From positions 34,087,797 through 34,151,796 of the forward strand of contig CM039184.1 in assembly GCA_008360975.2 (NCBI GenBank): a stretch of DNA of 64,000 nt. Reading direction: 5' to 3'. Of this stretch, positions 36,236 to 49,788 are shown in pieces. The stretch's first letter is position 1. The number at the start of each line of letters is the position of its first letter. Under the pieces are notes generated by a model. That model worked only from the letters and a program-made list of their open reading frames with translations, was not told the DNA's origin and did not search any database. Made by a program: the position numbers and the translations under genes. This DNA comes from Lichenostomus cassidix. Lineage: Eukaryota; Chordata; Aves; Passeriformes; Meliphagidae.

Positions 36236-39200
36236 ATCAAAAGTCATTACCAGAGTGACCTTTGAAGTAAATGGGTGGGAAAGTTGTGTACACATGCTCA
36301 GAGCTAGAGCTTGACTCTGAAATTTTATTGGTAGCAGAGGAAGAGTTAAAAAAAAATAATTTCTAGATTAATTACATGTTCACAACAGAACATGTGATGA
36401 AGATTATTATAATTCTCTAACTTCAAGTACTTTGAGAAAAAACATCACTTGGAGAAACTCAACATGATTATGGCACTGAAATTCTGCTAGTTTTTGTTTT
36501 AAGGTTACTAGTATAAAAGAGAGATAAGGATTTTCAATTATGGATTTAGCATATTTGACTTTGGTGATTAACATAAAGGACCATGAGATGTAACTACATT
36601 TCATATAGGTAGTTACAAGTTGCCTGCCTGCATGTGCTGTATGACTGGTAAGGGTCTCTTTTAAGCATGTTTCTCAATTTATGGAATAACTTTTTCATGT
36701 ATGTTTGAGATAATAGGAAGTTAATGAACAGACCAACATTATGCCCTCCTTGGTCCTGAATATGGTCTGATTGGAATGATCATATAAGCAGAATTATTAT
36801 TTTTGTTGCATCCTGTCTTTGCTCTCTAAAACAACATATAATAAGTTGCTCTTATGTGCATGCAGAAGCAGCTCTTAGAAATCCAATTATCTAAATTTCT
36901 GTTATTCTGACTCTTACGGCCTTGGTCATTGTTAGATCATAGATAGCTTCCCTTTTGTAATATTTGCTTTATCTAGCTTTATATATTTGTATACCTTTTA
37001 TTTTGCTCATCTCCTCCTTCATTATTCATCTTAAATATAAGTTGTAAATTTAGTAGTGGGAGGATCTCAATAACTCTTCACTTGCATATCTGAAGTCCCT
37101 ATTCATCATAGACATAATTAAATAAACATAGTCCATTCTGTCTTTGAGACTACAAGAAAATAAATCTGTAACAATAACTAACCCCTCCCTTTTTTTTTTT
37201 TTCCCCTGCATCATAGAAATAGAAATGTTTTTGTTTCTTCCAGCTGAAGTGAAAAGCCAAAGCTGGGGGAGGGGGGTCCCCTTTTCCTGTCCATTTGTGG
37301 TGGACACAAATCTTCAAAAGTCTTGGTTTAACTCCGAGGTGCTACTGTTAAACTTTGATTTGACTCCTCCTTTTTCAAAGGTTACTTTTTAAACACAGAT
37401 CTGTTTGGGGGCAGATGAAATGGAGGGTATTATCATCCAATACTTTGGTAAAGCATTGTATTTCTTTTCCTTGTTCTTCAAAACTTGTTCCAAGTCTGCT
37501 TGTTACCCATTTATCAGATTTTTTCCAGCTGATTTTTTTCAGTTTCTGTATGTATAGTTGTGTCAATTTTGTATGCATTTTGATTGTAATGCAGAGACTG
37601 ATTTGTGCTTGAAAGCCTTTGATGCAGTTAGGAGAGCTAACTGAAGAGACAGGCTGAAAATCCATAGTTGCACACAAAGGGGAATGTATTACTTGATTAC
37701 AAAGACTTTAACATTGTTAATCATCAACAGCAGTGAATAACACTGGCATTGTGTGCTGTGCTTCTGATTCTAAAATTCAAAATTACTTCAAGCCAGGAAA
37801 GGGAAATAGTGCTTAATGAGTCTTTTTGAGCAGTTATAGCCAAATTTAAATAAATTGATGATTGGTTCTTGTCTTTTTTAATTGAAAGCCTTATATTTTG
37901 AGGTCTGGAGACAGAAAGAAGCTGAGGCATTAGCACCTAGGCTGCGTATACAAATCTTTGTTACAAGCGTAAGTGATCCTTACGGTGTGCTTTGCATGCA
38001 GGGTGCTTCCCTGCCTCCACTCCCCTTGCCACCTAATACCCAAGGACACACGGGTGAAGCAAAGCCTTGGATTAGTATCTGGCCTCTGGAAAGCTACAGC
38101 CCCTGCTGATTTTAACACTCAGCAGATTTGGATGGTCATGTCAGGGGGAGCTTATTCCAGCCTTTACTGTAATCTGACTAGCTTCATTTTCACTCACAGA
38201 GGTGCATTTATTTTTTTTCCTCCTCCTTTCACACTGCTGGGAGTAGTCCAAATGAGACACGTTGCACTGCTGTGAGCCATAAGAACAGCGGCTGAGGGGA
38301 ATGCTGTGTAGTTGTGCACTGTTCAGAAAAAGGGATGTGTGAGCAGCAGCAGCTATTCTTGCTGTAAGAGTTAGCAATTACATGGCTTGTAGAAAAATAC
38401 CTTTGAGAAATTAGGTCCTGTTATTGCTCTGCCATTGAATAGAGCATTGACATTGTTTATCTGTTGTCTTTGCAACTCTGGAATGTTTCTAAACCTTTGG
38501 GAGTTTTGAGCTCTGTGAAATAGATGTTACTATATCATGTCTGGACATTAATATTTATAGTTTTGAGTTGTTTCCAGCAGAAAGTTATAATTAAAATCTA
38601 ACAAGACCCCAAGAGTGCATTTATGTATTTCAGTATAACTAGTCTGACAGTTTGTTGCTGTGGAAGGGGCTGTTGTTGCTCCCCATCTATTCTCTCAGTT
38701 CTTGCCCTTGCACTGGCTCTGTTTCTTCTCTGACAGCACAGGAACCTGATTGCAGTTCCATATAATGGCAGATTTTTTTGTTGTTAGTTTTGTCTGCTTA
38801 GTTGGATTAGTATGTTGGCTTGGTTTACTGTGCAGTCGGATCAAGGGTGACAGAACTGATCCAAGGGTGAGAGTGGGAGTGTGTGACCAAGAATTGCAGG
38901 GACAAATAGGGGGAGCAGGATCTATTCTTTGTGTGGCAGCAGTCAATTAGATCAGCTCAGTCTTACTGAGTAATTATGTCCTGAGAGGTATGTCTCATTT
39001 CTTAAAATGGAATAAGGTAATAATATAGGCTCAGTTTCTCAAACTGAGAATACACAACGGTGTATTTTGTGATGTGCATTCAGAAGATGGATATCCTAAA
39101 CTGTGTAGCATATAGCAGGGGTCTTAAACTTTATCATAAGCTTATGGTCCCTTATTTACTCTGATAGCCACCCGCTTGGGAAGCCTGTTCATGTCTCACT

Positions 39201-40544
39201 TCTGTACCTTATTATCTTGCAAGGCTGTAGCTGTGAGGATTTGTTCTCTAGGTGATACTGGATAATTGTTCAGATAATCACATGCTGGATTACCACGTAA
39301 AAATCTGTCATGCATCATTTGCTACCCAGGATGAAGTATTTGTTTTAAATCTTAATGTTTCTCATTATTTTTATGAGAAAAGAAGGAACACTGCCTACAA
39401 GGAAAGAGTTGGGGAGGATTGTTGAACAGTTATGCATGAATCAGGAGCATCATGTGTGAAATAAATTAGCTATAAACTTAGTAAGTATTTTTCTTTTAAA
39501 AAACGCACCTTTCATCAGCTGTATGTTGCCCAGGGTGACTTTCAAATTTGAAAGAAATCTCCTGAGTTGCAAAAAGGTGAGGCAGTATGGAATTACTGCT
39601 TCATGAGTACTGCAGCCTTTAAAATGCTGTGCGTGGCCTCAAGAATGCTCTGTGTAATCTACATAAATCAGCTTTCTGTCATGTTTATCATAGTTACACC
39701 ATCAATCAAGATTGAATGCTGCTTGTATGAGGCACATCTATGCAATATGAAAGATGTTCCTTGCCTTAGTGAGGGACAAAAGGCAGAGAGGAATCTGTGG
39801 TATATAAAGCAGTCTCTGTGAGTATAGAAAAATATTAGTTACGTAATTTTTTCCCCAGTGGTTCCAGCAGGAGAAACTAGCTAGGCAAGAAGTTGGATCA
39901 ATGTTGGGACCCAACAGCCATTGAGTATAACTTCATGTTCAAAGAGGAGTGCAGAAGAGCAGTATGGTAAGGACAGTTAATTTTTGGTCAGACATAGTAT
40001 CTTCTCAAGCTATTTTGCATTGTATTTTTTACATTGGCATTAAAATTTTAAAAAATAATCCTTCACTTTTTCAGAGATCAAAGCTTTTTTATAGTGTTGG
40101 AATCCACTTCTCTTATTCTGGTTTCGTTTGTGTAGCATTTTTGTTTTTGCTGTACTTAATTCCCATCAGGTGTCCCAGTACAGTGTTTTATTGCTAATGT
40201 TAATGCATATTACAGGGGTTTTTTTATGTCGTACAATTTTTTTTTCTTTTTGCCTTTTTCTTTTTTTTTTTCCCCCCTTAACAACTTCAGTTGAAGCAGT
40301 TCTTCAGCAATATCAAAGCTGATTGCTGAGAAAGGATTTTGCCCTAGGCTTGGAAATACATGCATGGAGGGATAACAAAAGTCAACTGCCTTTCTAGAAG
40401 GTAGTTCATTCAAGACCTATGGTGACTGAATCCCCCAAAAGAGTTTCCTTTTTCTGAAGAAGCATGTTGCTTTTATTGTCCAGAAGCTTACTCTCTGTAA
40501 GCTTGCAATCTGTGACTGCAGCAGCTCACAGCAGTTACACATTT

Positions 40545-41706
40545 AGATTTGGGACAGCCAGCACAGCTTCACCAAGGTTCCTGCCTGACCAACCCAGTGG
40601 CCTTCTATGACAGAGTGATTCCATCAGTGAAAAACAGAAGGGTTACAGATAGCATTTCTCTGGACTTCTGTAAAGCCTTTCACATAGGCCCCCCACAACA
40701 TCCTTCTTCCTAAACTGGACAGAGATGGATTTGATGAATAGATTGTTAGATGGATAAGAAATTGGTTGGGTGGTCACATCCAGAGGGTAGTGGTCAATGG
40801 CTCAGAGTCTTGATGGAGATAAGTGACAAGTGGTGTCCTTCAGGGGTCTGCATTGGGACTGGTGTTATTTAATACTTCATTAATGACATAGATAAAGGGA
40901 TCGAGTGCACACCCAGCAAATTTGCAGATGACACCAAGCTGAGTGGTGCAGATGACACTCCTGAAGGCTAGGATACCATCCAGAGGGACCTGGGCAAGCT
41001 CAAGAAGTGAGCCTGTGGAAATGTCATGAGGTTTAACAGGACCAAGTGTAAGGGGATGTTGGTGGATGAGAGGCTGGACATGATCTGGCCATGTGCACTT
41101 GCAGCCAGGAAAGCCAATCATGTCCTGGGCTGCATCCAAAGCAGCATGGGCACCAGGGTGAGGAAGGGGATTCTGTCCCTCTGCTCCACTCTGGTGAGAA
41201 CCTACCCAGAATGTTCCATCCAGTTCTGGGGTCCCTAGCACAGGAAGGACATGGACCTGTTGGATCAAGTCCAGCACAGGGACACCGAGATGATCAGAGA
41301 GCTGGAACACCTCCCTAGGAGAAAAGACTGAGAGGATTGGGGTTGTTCAGCCTGGAAAAGAGGAGACTTTGGGATTATCTGATTGCTGCTGAAAGGAGCC
41401 TACAAAAAAGATGGAGAGAGACTATTTACAAGAGCATGTAGTGACGGGACAAGGGGGAATGGCTTGAAACAGAGTAGGTTTAGAAATATTGGAAAAATAC
41501 ATTTAGGAATATTGGAAGAATTCTTTATTATGAGGGTAGTGAGGCACTGACACAGGTTGCCCAGGAAGCTGTAGATGCCTCATCCCTGGAAGTGTTCTGG
41601 GCCAAGTTGGACTGGGGCTTTGACCAGCCCATCTAGTGAAAGGTGTCCCTGCCCAAGAACTAGATGATCTTTAAGGTCTCTTCCAACCTAAACTATTCTG
41701 TGATTT
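40545..41706 (+). mobile_element. CR1 LINE copy with reverse-transcriptase remnants
   Basis: About 1.16 kb of CR1 in sense orientation. Broken frames match the CR1 reverse-transcriptase C-terminal half: a Phe-Cys-Lys-Ala-Phe motif near 40660, FADDTKL near 40924-40944 and a CALAARKANHVLGCI-type segment at 41092-41136. The 3' end carries CTCTTCCAACC...ATTCTGTGATT. Stops and frameshifts show it is dead. Confidence 0.9.
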
Positions 41707-43481
41707 TGCCTTATTTTTACGAAGTATGGAAAGACTGTGTTTGCTTTATAAGGTTTCTAATGAGTTGGTTCTCATGAGGCTTACATGCCTTGGAGAGGAT
41801 CAGTATATTACTGTTTCTCGCTCTCTAGTAACATGGGTTAGTCTGGAATAGCAGTAATAATAAAAGTTCTTCATGCTGCTTTTATTAGCTTCCCAGTCTC
41901 ATAAAAGCTTAAGCAAACTTATATGTAACAAAAAAAGCTTTACTTTCTTTACTGTTTCAAAATGGCTTAGGTGTCTGCATGTGAACAGCAGAGGTGTTCT
42001 TTTATCATAGCTAGAGGCTGTGCCTATACATCTCATGTTCTAAGTACTTGTTGTGGTTTTTAAGACTAAAACTGCTTCTGTTTTGGTGAAAAGCATGTAA
42101 CCTGAGAAAGCATCTTGAAACTTGAGGACTGGGGAAAAGGAAGAGGAAGGAAGGGGAAATACTTTCTGAATGTTTGCCAAGTGCTACAATTTATCTGTGT
42201 AATAATGATTTCCTGCCTGATGGTTAGAATGTTGTCATGAAATGTCTGTATTCTGGTAAGGGTTTTAACAAAACTTACTGCATTGAAAGTAACTTTAGTG
42301 ACACTTTGAAACTGGGAATAAATTGTGAGAATTTGTGTGTTTATGCTGATGAGAATCATTATCTTCATAGCTGAAAGGAACATCTTGCAATGTGAAATGC
42401 TAGAGAAAGGAAGGTTAGAAAGGGAAGTAAAAGCTTGGAAGTGTTGAGTATTGGTAAAAGTATATTTCTCAAAAATCTCCTTAAGCATAGTTGTATGCCA
42501 CCTAGATCATAATACTAGCAGGAAAATGTCATCTCAGACTTCTGTATCTTAGATACAGAACATCAGATTTGGTACAGTTGTCCTCTTCATGGTCCTCTGT
42601 AGGTATGCCTTTCTACCACACTCACTGCTGCCTGTTTTCTCTCTTGGTAAAAGGTTACAGCTTTTCAGTTGCATCAGGTATTCATGGCAGTTCTGTATTC
42701 AACAAAACCTCCTCCTCTTCAGCTTCATATCTTGTTCTGTGTCTCTTCCCCATCATACAATAATCACTTATATTCCAGTATTTGGTGCACCAACAAATGT
42801 TGGCAAAGTAGGAACCTGACATATTTTCAGTGGGATTTTTACTGTATCTAGACAATGACCATCCTTTGTAGTCTACTCCAAGTTCTGCTTTGAGTCTGGT
42901 GTGGTTAATATGGTGCCATCTCTGATGATTTCCCTGGGAGGGAATTCCAATTCAGCACCTTGTAATATGCATAAAATAATCTGTTACTGTTTGTGATACA
43001 TTTATAACTCTCAACTCTCCTTTGCCTTCTGTGGCATAGGATTGCATGTTCCTTGTAGTTTGATATCACTCCCTATATAGCAGGGCATAAAACCAACTCC
43101 TCCAGGACAAACACAAGCTTTTGCCCTACCCTTCTCACTCAGGTTCAGGAAACTCTGTGGTCTCATTGTAACTTTGTAGGAGATTAATAATTAAGCTGTG
43201 GGTGAGGTTATTTTATGTCCCCTTGTTTTGCAAAGGAAGTTGATTTCATGTAAAAATATTTTCATAATGTATTTTGTTACTGTCTTAATTTTGAGAGCTA
43301 AACTAATGATTACAGTGTGAATATTGTTACTGTCTCTTCCATGAGATCAGCTTGCCCTTTCAGCTAGCCAGACATGCATCTTAGACTTCTACTTATGAGA
43401 AATGGAAATGGCAAGAGAATTTAATCCGTTATCCTAAAGCAAGGTTTTCACGATCACCTCTATTAGCAAATCTGATTTAAA

Positions 43482-43501
43482 TTGTTGTTGTTGTTGTTGT
43501 T
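43482..43501 (+). repeat. (TTG)n microsatellite
   Basis: Between six and seven uninterrupted TTG units in intron. Length may vary between individuals. Confidence 0.9.
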
Positions 43502-44688
43502 AGCCTTTTATTAATGGAAGCATAGGTAATGCTTCTTTACGTCTGCCTTAAGAGAGACTAGCAGCAGCTTTGGGAAGAGATTTACAGGGCTTAGCTATGG
43601 GAAATAGATGGGGGGAATTTAGTATGGCATAGACTGGGGAAAAAGGTATCAAGCTAAAGACAGCAGCCAGGCTCACCTAGAAAATGGTATTGGTATTATT
43701 GGGGAGCTGTCTGCTACATTCATGTTGTCTCCTGTACTTTTATTTTAATCTTTATAGAATTTGTACTAATAGTTGTTTGTGTATCTTGAAAATTATAGAT
43801 TGCATTTTGTCTTAATATGATTTTTGTATTATTTTCTTGTGTGCTATCTTTCACCACTAAGAAAATGTCTGAATAAACAGTGTGTTCTATAGCAGGCATA
43901 AACATGACCTCTTAAGCAGTAGATGACTGAGGCACCACTTTGGTCAGAGTAATGCCAGGTGTCCCACTGTTTCTAGATCTTTGAATTCACAGTTGTAAAG
44001 GGAAAAGGCACATTTTACTTATGTGTAAATCTAATTGAGAGTTGTTGGTGAGGGCTTGGGCTGGTGAACTCAATATTTGGAAGTTTACAGGTAGGCCCTT
44101 TGACAACCTTTAAAAAAAATAAACGAAGCCAAAATAAAAGTATTTGTTTGGCTTTTTTTTGCTTTTTACCTGCACTGATAATCTATTAATAATGTATTTT
44201 AGATTTGGTTTATATATGTAGGAGAGATTGGTAATCAATAGAATGTGTATTTAAAAGTAGCTGGTAACTTATGGACATGCTGTGAACTTTCTAGCTAATT
44301 ATCCTGGTTTTGTTTTTTGTACAAACAGGTTTTCCTCTGGTAGTTCATAAACTGAAATAAACTTCAAGTTAAATGTGTGTCAAAGCTGCTATTTTTTCCA
44401 CTTGCTTCTACTGAATATTTCTGGAGTCTGCACACAAAACAGAACAATAATTTGACTAGTACATTCCTATTTAACTTATGGAAATGCAGAGTCACTAATA
44501 TGCAAATATAACTTACAGCTGAATGACAGAAAAAAAGAGTGACCTGCAACATTGAGAGACGTAAATGACAATGTAGTGTGCATATTATGGGAAGTGTCTT
44601 AATTGGTTGTTAAGAAATTTTTGTGTTAGAAACATAGAACACTTCATTTATTGCAGAATTAATTCATTCATGTGTTTCTCTGCTGCAG

Positions 44689-44846
44689 GAACTCATTATA
44701 CAATGACAAATGGAGGAAATATCAACAGTTCAACACATTTGCTGGACCTTCTGGATGAGCCAATTCCTGGAGTAGGAACATATGATGACTTCCATACCAT
44801 TGACTGGGTTCGAGAGAAGTGCAAAGACAGAGAACGGCATAGACGG
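44689..44846 (+). CDS. CLCN3: CLCN3 exon 3 (residues 54-106)
   Basis: The first exon shared by both N-terminal forms: two bases completing Gly54, then 52 codons from THYTMTNGG to RERHRR. The acceptor is TTTCTCTGCTGCAG and the donor CGG|GTACTT, phase 0 out. It encodes the cytosolic N-terminal region with the dileucine cluster LLDLLDE (71-77), reported in mammalian ClC-3 as a clathrin-binding sorting signal. Met59 is the start of the 760-aa numbering used in older work. Asn64 replaces the Ser I recall in human. Confidence 0.96.
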
Positions 44847-47067
44847 GTACTTGAAATAAATAACAGTACTTGGAAAATATTTTTGATTGGGTGTTGGAGT
44901 TGAGGTCTGGTCTAGTAACACATACAAATATATGCATGTTCTTTAAATTTATACATAGTTACCTCAGGTAGAACTACTGGAATACTATTAAAAAAAGCAC
45001 TGCTTCATTGACACCTGCAGTCCTGCAATATTATTATAACTTGGAAAGGAAGCAGTAATTTAATAGAGTGGGAATAGGTCCCTGTCACCCAACTAACATT
45101 TTTATACTACTGCCTTTTTTGCGTGCTAGTCTATTTAAGGCTATTTTACAGTAATATTTTTTGTAATAGCACAATATTGGGTTTGGTGGTACTTGTACAG
45201 AAAAGTGAAGACTGATGTATATTGCTTTTATACTGACACAAGTGTGCCTGTGGCACTGCAATGTGATGCTGTTGTTGTTTGGATTATTCTCATTTCTAAA
45301 CCACTTACATCAGTGTATATATGTTTAACAAAAAAGCAGTCTCGATGTGTATGGTAACTATCCTCCCTCCTGTCACAGAACTTGCTTTTCTCATCTTCAT
45401 TAGTGATTTTTTCAGAAGCTCTTCAAAGTTCAAGCTGTTCATCTTTATCAGTGTACTCTGCAAGGAGTTCTTTCATTAAACAGACTCAAATTGTATTAGT
45501 CAATAATATGCTAGATACTGTAATTCATGCAATAAACTTGTTTAATAGAATTTTAGGCAGAAATACACTGTTTAGAGCCTTACTGCCTTCCGGAATGCTT
45601 ACATTAATTAACCTTGAAACCAGAACCAGAAATTATGATTTCTCCTAAAATTTTTCACTGAACAAAATGGATAGTCAACAAGTAATTGTAATTGTATGGA
45701 GGGATGACAGGACAGGTTCCTTCATATAAACACTGTAGCATTATTCTGCTGTCATTGGAAACACCATTTTTAACTTTGTAGAAGCAAGCGCAGGGTGTGT
45801 GCTGGTTTACTTTGACTTGGTTAAAAAAAACCAGCCTTACAACAGTTTAAAAACCAAAACATCCACAATTTCCCTCTCTAGTGCTTTTTTAAGGAAAAGA
45901 AATCCTTGGACAATGAGAACAGAATCTCAGAATCCTCTGTGACCACATACCTTATTTGAACGCTTTTAATGAGAAGTAAGGTGTTTCCGTGTAGTACTTA
46001 ATGTCGTAATTGAATGTCTAAGCAGCAATTAACACAATGCCATCTTTACACTGTAGATATGTAGGTTAGTGGCTAGCGGATGTACCGTTGGATAGAATGC
46101 TGGGCCTGACCAAATCCTGGCAAGGTAGATCTTACTTGGATACAGATAACCTAGAGTGAAGTCTCACAGCTGTTGCTCATCTTAATGCCTAAGACCAGAA
46201 AAGTCAAGCAAGATAGTTCAGAGCTGATAATCACAGAACTGATGTGAAATTTATAAATATACCCTGAATGACAGGAAACCGGCTGGCCATGTCATCAAAG
46301 ATGTAAAAAGAAGGGGGTGATATTTTTTTCAGGATTTCCTTGTCTAGTATTGTGCTTTCTTGGCTTGTTTATGTTTGCTTGGTTTTGTTTTGCTGTTTGC
46401 TGCACATACTTTCTCCTTTAATGGGATGAAAAAAATAGTAGAATACAATGTAATTACATAATGAAGTTTTCAATCCTAAAACTAGTTATGCACATATTAC
46501 AGCTAAGTGCACAAGGTAAATAACAATAAAATAAGAATAGCAACTTCTGTGGTACAGTAACTTTAGATGTCATTGCTAATACTTCTCTAGAAGTATTATG
46601 GGGTAGTTATCCACTTGTTTTAATTTACTTGTATGTGTTTTTTAGTCTGAACGTGTTTATACTTGAAGTAGAAGTTTGGGAATTTAAATCCTATTAAATA
46701 ACTTATTATTAGTGTGCTAACAGTTTAATTGAGGTTCAAAAAAATTTAATGCATAGGAAGAAAATAATGTTGCAATTCATGTTTTAGATGTGTGTCATAT
46801 AAAGTACTAATTTACCCTAATAATGCATTTCCTGGATTTTAGGTTTTTAAATTGAGCAAGCATATGTTTTTCTGTCAGTTGTTTGATGTCTGAATAACTA
46901 AGCTGATTTATCTATGTAAAGCACTAAATACGAGCAGAACACGTGTGGTTTCAAGAGAGGATGTATTTGCCTGCAGCTTGCATCATGCAGTTTGTATGTC
47001 ATGCTTCCCTTTCTCCTATTATTCATATTATAGAAATAAAGCTCTGCATAACAGTTTCTCTTTGCAG
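44847..47067 (+). other. CLCN3 intron 3
   Basis: A 2.2-kb AT-rich intron. I see no repeats or exons I can name in it. Confidence 0.7.
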
Positions 47068-47167
47068 ATTAACAGCAGGAAGAAAGAATCAGCATGGGAG
47101 ATGACAAAAAGTTTGTATGATGCATGGTCAGGATGGTTGGTAGTCACACTAACTGGTTTGGCATCAG
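47068..47167 (+). CDS. CLCN3: CLCN3 exon 4 (residues 107-139 plus 1 nt)
   Basis: 33 codons and one base, [20 protein letters not shown] onward to TLTGLAS. It takes the protein from the cytosolic tail into the first membrane helix (B). The acceptor is CTCTTTGCAG and the donor CAG|GTAAAT. Arg110 stands where I recall Lys in mammals. Confidence 0.96.
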
Positions 47168-48836
47168 GTAAATGAAAACATAAGGGATTCTGTTCTTATG
47201 TTTGTCAGCAAGTGTATTTACTGTGTTTTTTCCCTTATAGTGTAGGAATTCCTATATAAGTATATTATTCCTTATAGGAATTATAGTGGTAAACTGATCC
47301 AGCTCTTAGCCTGGTCGATGTTAGCCACCAACCCGGCCACAAGCTGGCTACTACTATAATTCCATAAGGGAAGAAAAAAAGTTGACTATCTTGATTTACA
47401 GACTTCAGCATTTTGAGGTGAGGGAACCAAAATCCTCACTGAATTTAGAGAGAGTTTCTCAAGAGTTTTTGAACTTCCACCTACTAAACTATCACTGTTC
47501 TTTAATCCTGTGAGTGAGATGTGTGTTTTCCCTGTCTGTAAAATTTTACTTTTTTCCTGTAGGATTTCTCCTGAAGGTGTTGATTGTAAAAGTAGCTCTG
47601 GTATATGTGTAGTTTTGGTAAGCACACTTCCTCATAAAGCATGTGTTTATGTATGAGTGAAGTCTAGCTATAGGTTTTTGTCATACCTTTGCAGAGGTTC
47701 TTCCATAGAAAATATTGACTTTACCAAGTAGAGTTTGTTGACCTATATTTCAGTTCTCTCTTTTCTTCTTAATGTATTTTAGAATGAATTTTACAACAAA
47801 ACCATCCAATGGTGTGTGGCCCCACTGTCAGGCAGTGCTGCTGCTTTCTGTCAATATGGTTTGAAGTGACCAAAATGTGCCAGAAGAAAAAGTCACAAAC
47901 ATTGTGCCCGGTTTTTTTTAAAAAAAAAGCATTTCAAACAGACATTTTACATAAAGTGTTATGAAAATTAGTTGTGTAGTAAGGCTATGCCTATTAAAAA
48001 GCAGGGCAACAGTATAATTACTGCTTAGGTAGATACATAATCACTTTCACAAATTACATATAAATGAATATATATGTGAAGAGTGTAGCATGTTTATATA
48101 CTTCTGGATGCACAAACCAGGAGTGCATAATTACTGGAATTTGTTTCTGATAATTTCAGTGGGAACATGCAATGTAGCATTTTCAACCCCTTAAGCTGCT
48201 GTTTATTGAAATTCCTTTGTTGTGTTTCTGAGCAACAAAGTGAGCAAATTCTGGTCTTGAATGTTGCTGGTTTTTTCAGTTTCAGATGCCTGCTGTTGTA
48301 TGTGTAGTGGATTTTAAATAGTACAACCTTGAGTTCAGTCACAAGGAGATCTTATGTTTATGTGTTTTCATAATTTGGTTGAAATTTTCTTCTACTGAAA
48401 TATTGCTTTTGACTTGTCAACTCATGGGCTAGAATCCTTTTCCACTGTTTAGACAGATGAATCCCATCTGTCTCCAGCAGGCTGAATGCTGTATAAACTT
48501 CTCCATAACAGAAAAAGTTAAAAAGTTCTCTTTTTGTTCTTACCTCCTTGGTTTCGGTGGACTGGTGGAGAAACTGTGCATAGGGAAAAAAAATGCAAGA
48601 AAAAAACTCATTTAACTTGGGAAATACACAATGTACTCAATTCTTCAGAAAATACTAGTTTCACCATAATGAAAATAGGATATAATCCTGGAAATCAGTA
48701 GTATATTAAATGTCTATTTAATTAAGTTTTTTGTAATCACAATTTACATCAGTTAATACAAGCACATTCCTTCATTTTAGCTGTGTGTGTTATTTCTGTT
48801 TACCAGAATATTAATACAAAACTGTTTTTACAACAG
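47168..48836 (+). other. CLCN3 intron 4
   Basis: A 1.7-kb AT-rich intron that holds a foldback element 60-200 bp past the exon 4 donor (listed separately). Nothing else was recognised. Confidence 0.7.
47226..47384. repeat. Foldback (inverted-repeat) element
   Basis: CTTATAGGAATTATAGTGGTA (47271-47291, one base longer than its partner) pairs with 47349-47368 with one bulge and one G-T wobble. An inner arm at 47299-47311 (CCAGCTCTTAGCC) pairs imperfectly with 47335-47347. Outside lie a perfect TAGGAATTCCTA palindrome (47243-47254) and T-rich/A-rich flanks that could also pair. It may be a small DNA-transposon remnant or simply a palindrome. I cannot name a family. Confidence 0.6.
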
Positions 48837-49024
48837 GGGCATTGGCAGGATTAATTGACATAGCTGCTGACTGGATGACTGACTTAAAGGAAGGCATTTG
48901 CCTTAGTGCTCTGTGGTTTAACCATGAACAGTGTTGTTGGGGTTCAAATGAGACTACATTTGAAGAGAGAGATAAATGTCCTCAGTGGAAAACATGGGCA
49001 GAACTAATAATTGGGCAAGCAGAA
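48837..49024 (+). CDS. CLCN3: CLCN3 exon 5 (residues 140-202)
   Basis: Two bases completing Gly140, then 62 codons ending IIGQAE. It covers the rest of helix B and the following lumenal loop with Cys-rich [18 protein letters not shown]. Asn177 (NET) matches a known ClC-3 N-glycosylation site. The acceptor is TTTTTACAACAG and the donor GAA|GTGAGT. Phe167 replaces the Tyr I recall in human. Confidence 0.96.
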
Positions 49025-49665
49025 GTGAGTATTCTTTGATAGTCTGGTTTAACAGCTTGACTGAATAGAGAAAGAAAATAATGGTCTTAAGGTCAGAATT
49101 CTAAACATGGTTTTGCGCTGTACTGTCTGGGCCATTTTTCAGCATTTGAATTGAGTAATAGATTATAGTGTAATAAATGTGTATTTAATGAACCACAAGG
49201 GGCCTTGGAGTGTTGCAAATGTTAGGAAGTTATGAGAGTATAGAACTGTTGATAACGTGGATTTCTAGATCATAGCTGTATGTAAATTAAATACCTTTGT
49301 GGTGTTCTCTGCTAACTAAGAATAGATTAATTTTTTCTAACATTTTTTAATAAAGAAGATTTACTTAGCATTCACTAGATTTTATAAGCTAATAGGTATT
49401 AAAAATATAGCTGTGCTATGTTTATTTTTTCTTTTTAAGATGAACTGTTAGAACACTTTGTACCTTTTATAACCCAGTCTATGCTAATGTACAGGTGTCA
49501 TGACTTTATGCTTTTTAAATAAAACTCTCTCTCTTGACTTGGCAATGATTATGCCTCAAAATGTGTGTATAAATGTACTTGCACCAAGAGTACTTCTGGA
49601 TTATTTTAAGTGGTGATTTTGCTCCTATGTCAAATTTATTTTCTGACTTTTAATTTTGCTTTTAG
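49025..49665 (+). other. CLCN3 intron 5
   Basis: A 641-bp AT-rich intron with nothing further recognised. Confidence 0.75.
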
Positions 49666-49788
49666 GGTCCAGGATCATACATAATGAACTACATAATGTA
49701 CATTTTCTGGGCATTGAGCTTTGCCTTCTTAGCAGTTTCTCTGGTGAAGGTATTTGCTCCCTATGCCTGTGGCTCAGGGATACCTGAG
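49666..49788 (+). CDS. CLCN3: CLCN3 exon 6 (residues 203-243)
   Basis: 41 codons, phase 0 at both ends. A hydrophobic helix ([20 protein letters not shown]) leads into GSGIPE at 238-243, the first of the three anion-pathway signature motifs. Ser239 (TCA at 49774-49776) is the central chloride-coordinating serine by alignment with ClC-5 Ser168. Serine rather than proline here predicts chloride, not nitrate, preference. Confidence 0.97.

Larger units (their letters stand above)
32703..44688 (+). other. CLCN3 intron between exon 1b and exon 3
   Basis: A 12-kb AT-rich intron. It holds a CR1 fragment at 34.0 kb, a 16-bp perfect palindrome at 36.2 kb, a longer CR1 copy at 40.5-41.7 kb and a (TTG)n run at 43482-43501. 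No exons were recognised. Confidence 0.65.

Noticed and set aside
42066..42488. A 140-codon minus-strand open frame
   Set aside because: Low-complexity Ser/Thr/Phe/Lys composition with no family resemblance. Likely a chance frame in intron.
44607..44688. Open frame running into CLCN3 exon 3 from an upstream ATG at 44607
   Set aside because: It crosses a strong splice acceptor in AT-rich intron, and the residues do not resemble any ClC-3 N-terminus known to me. Probably chance read-through.
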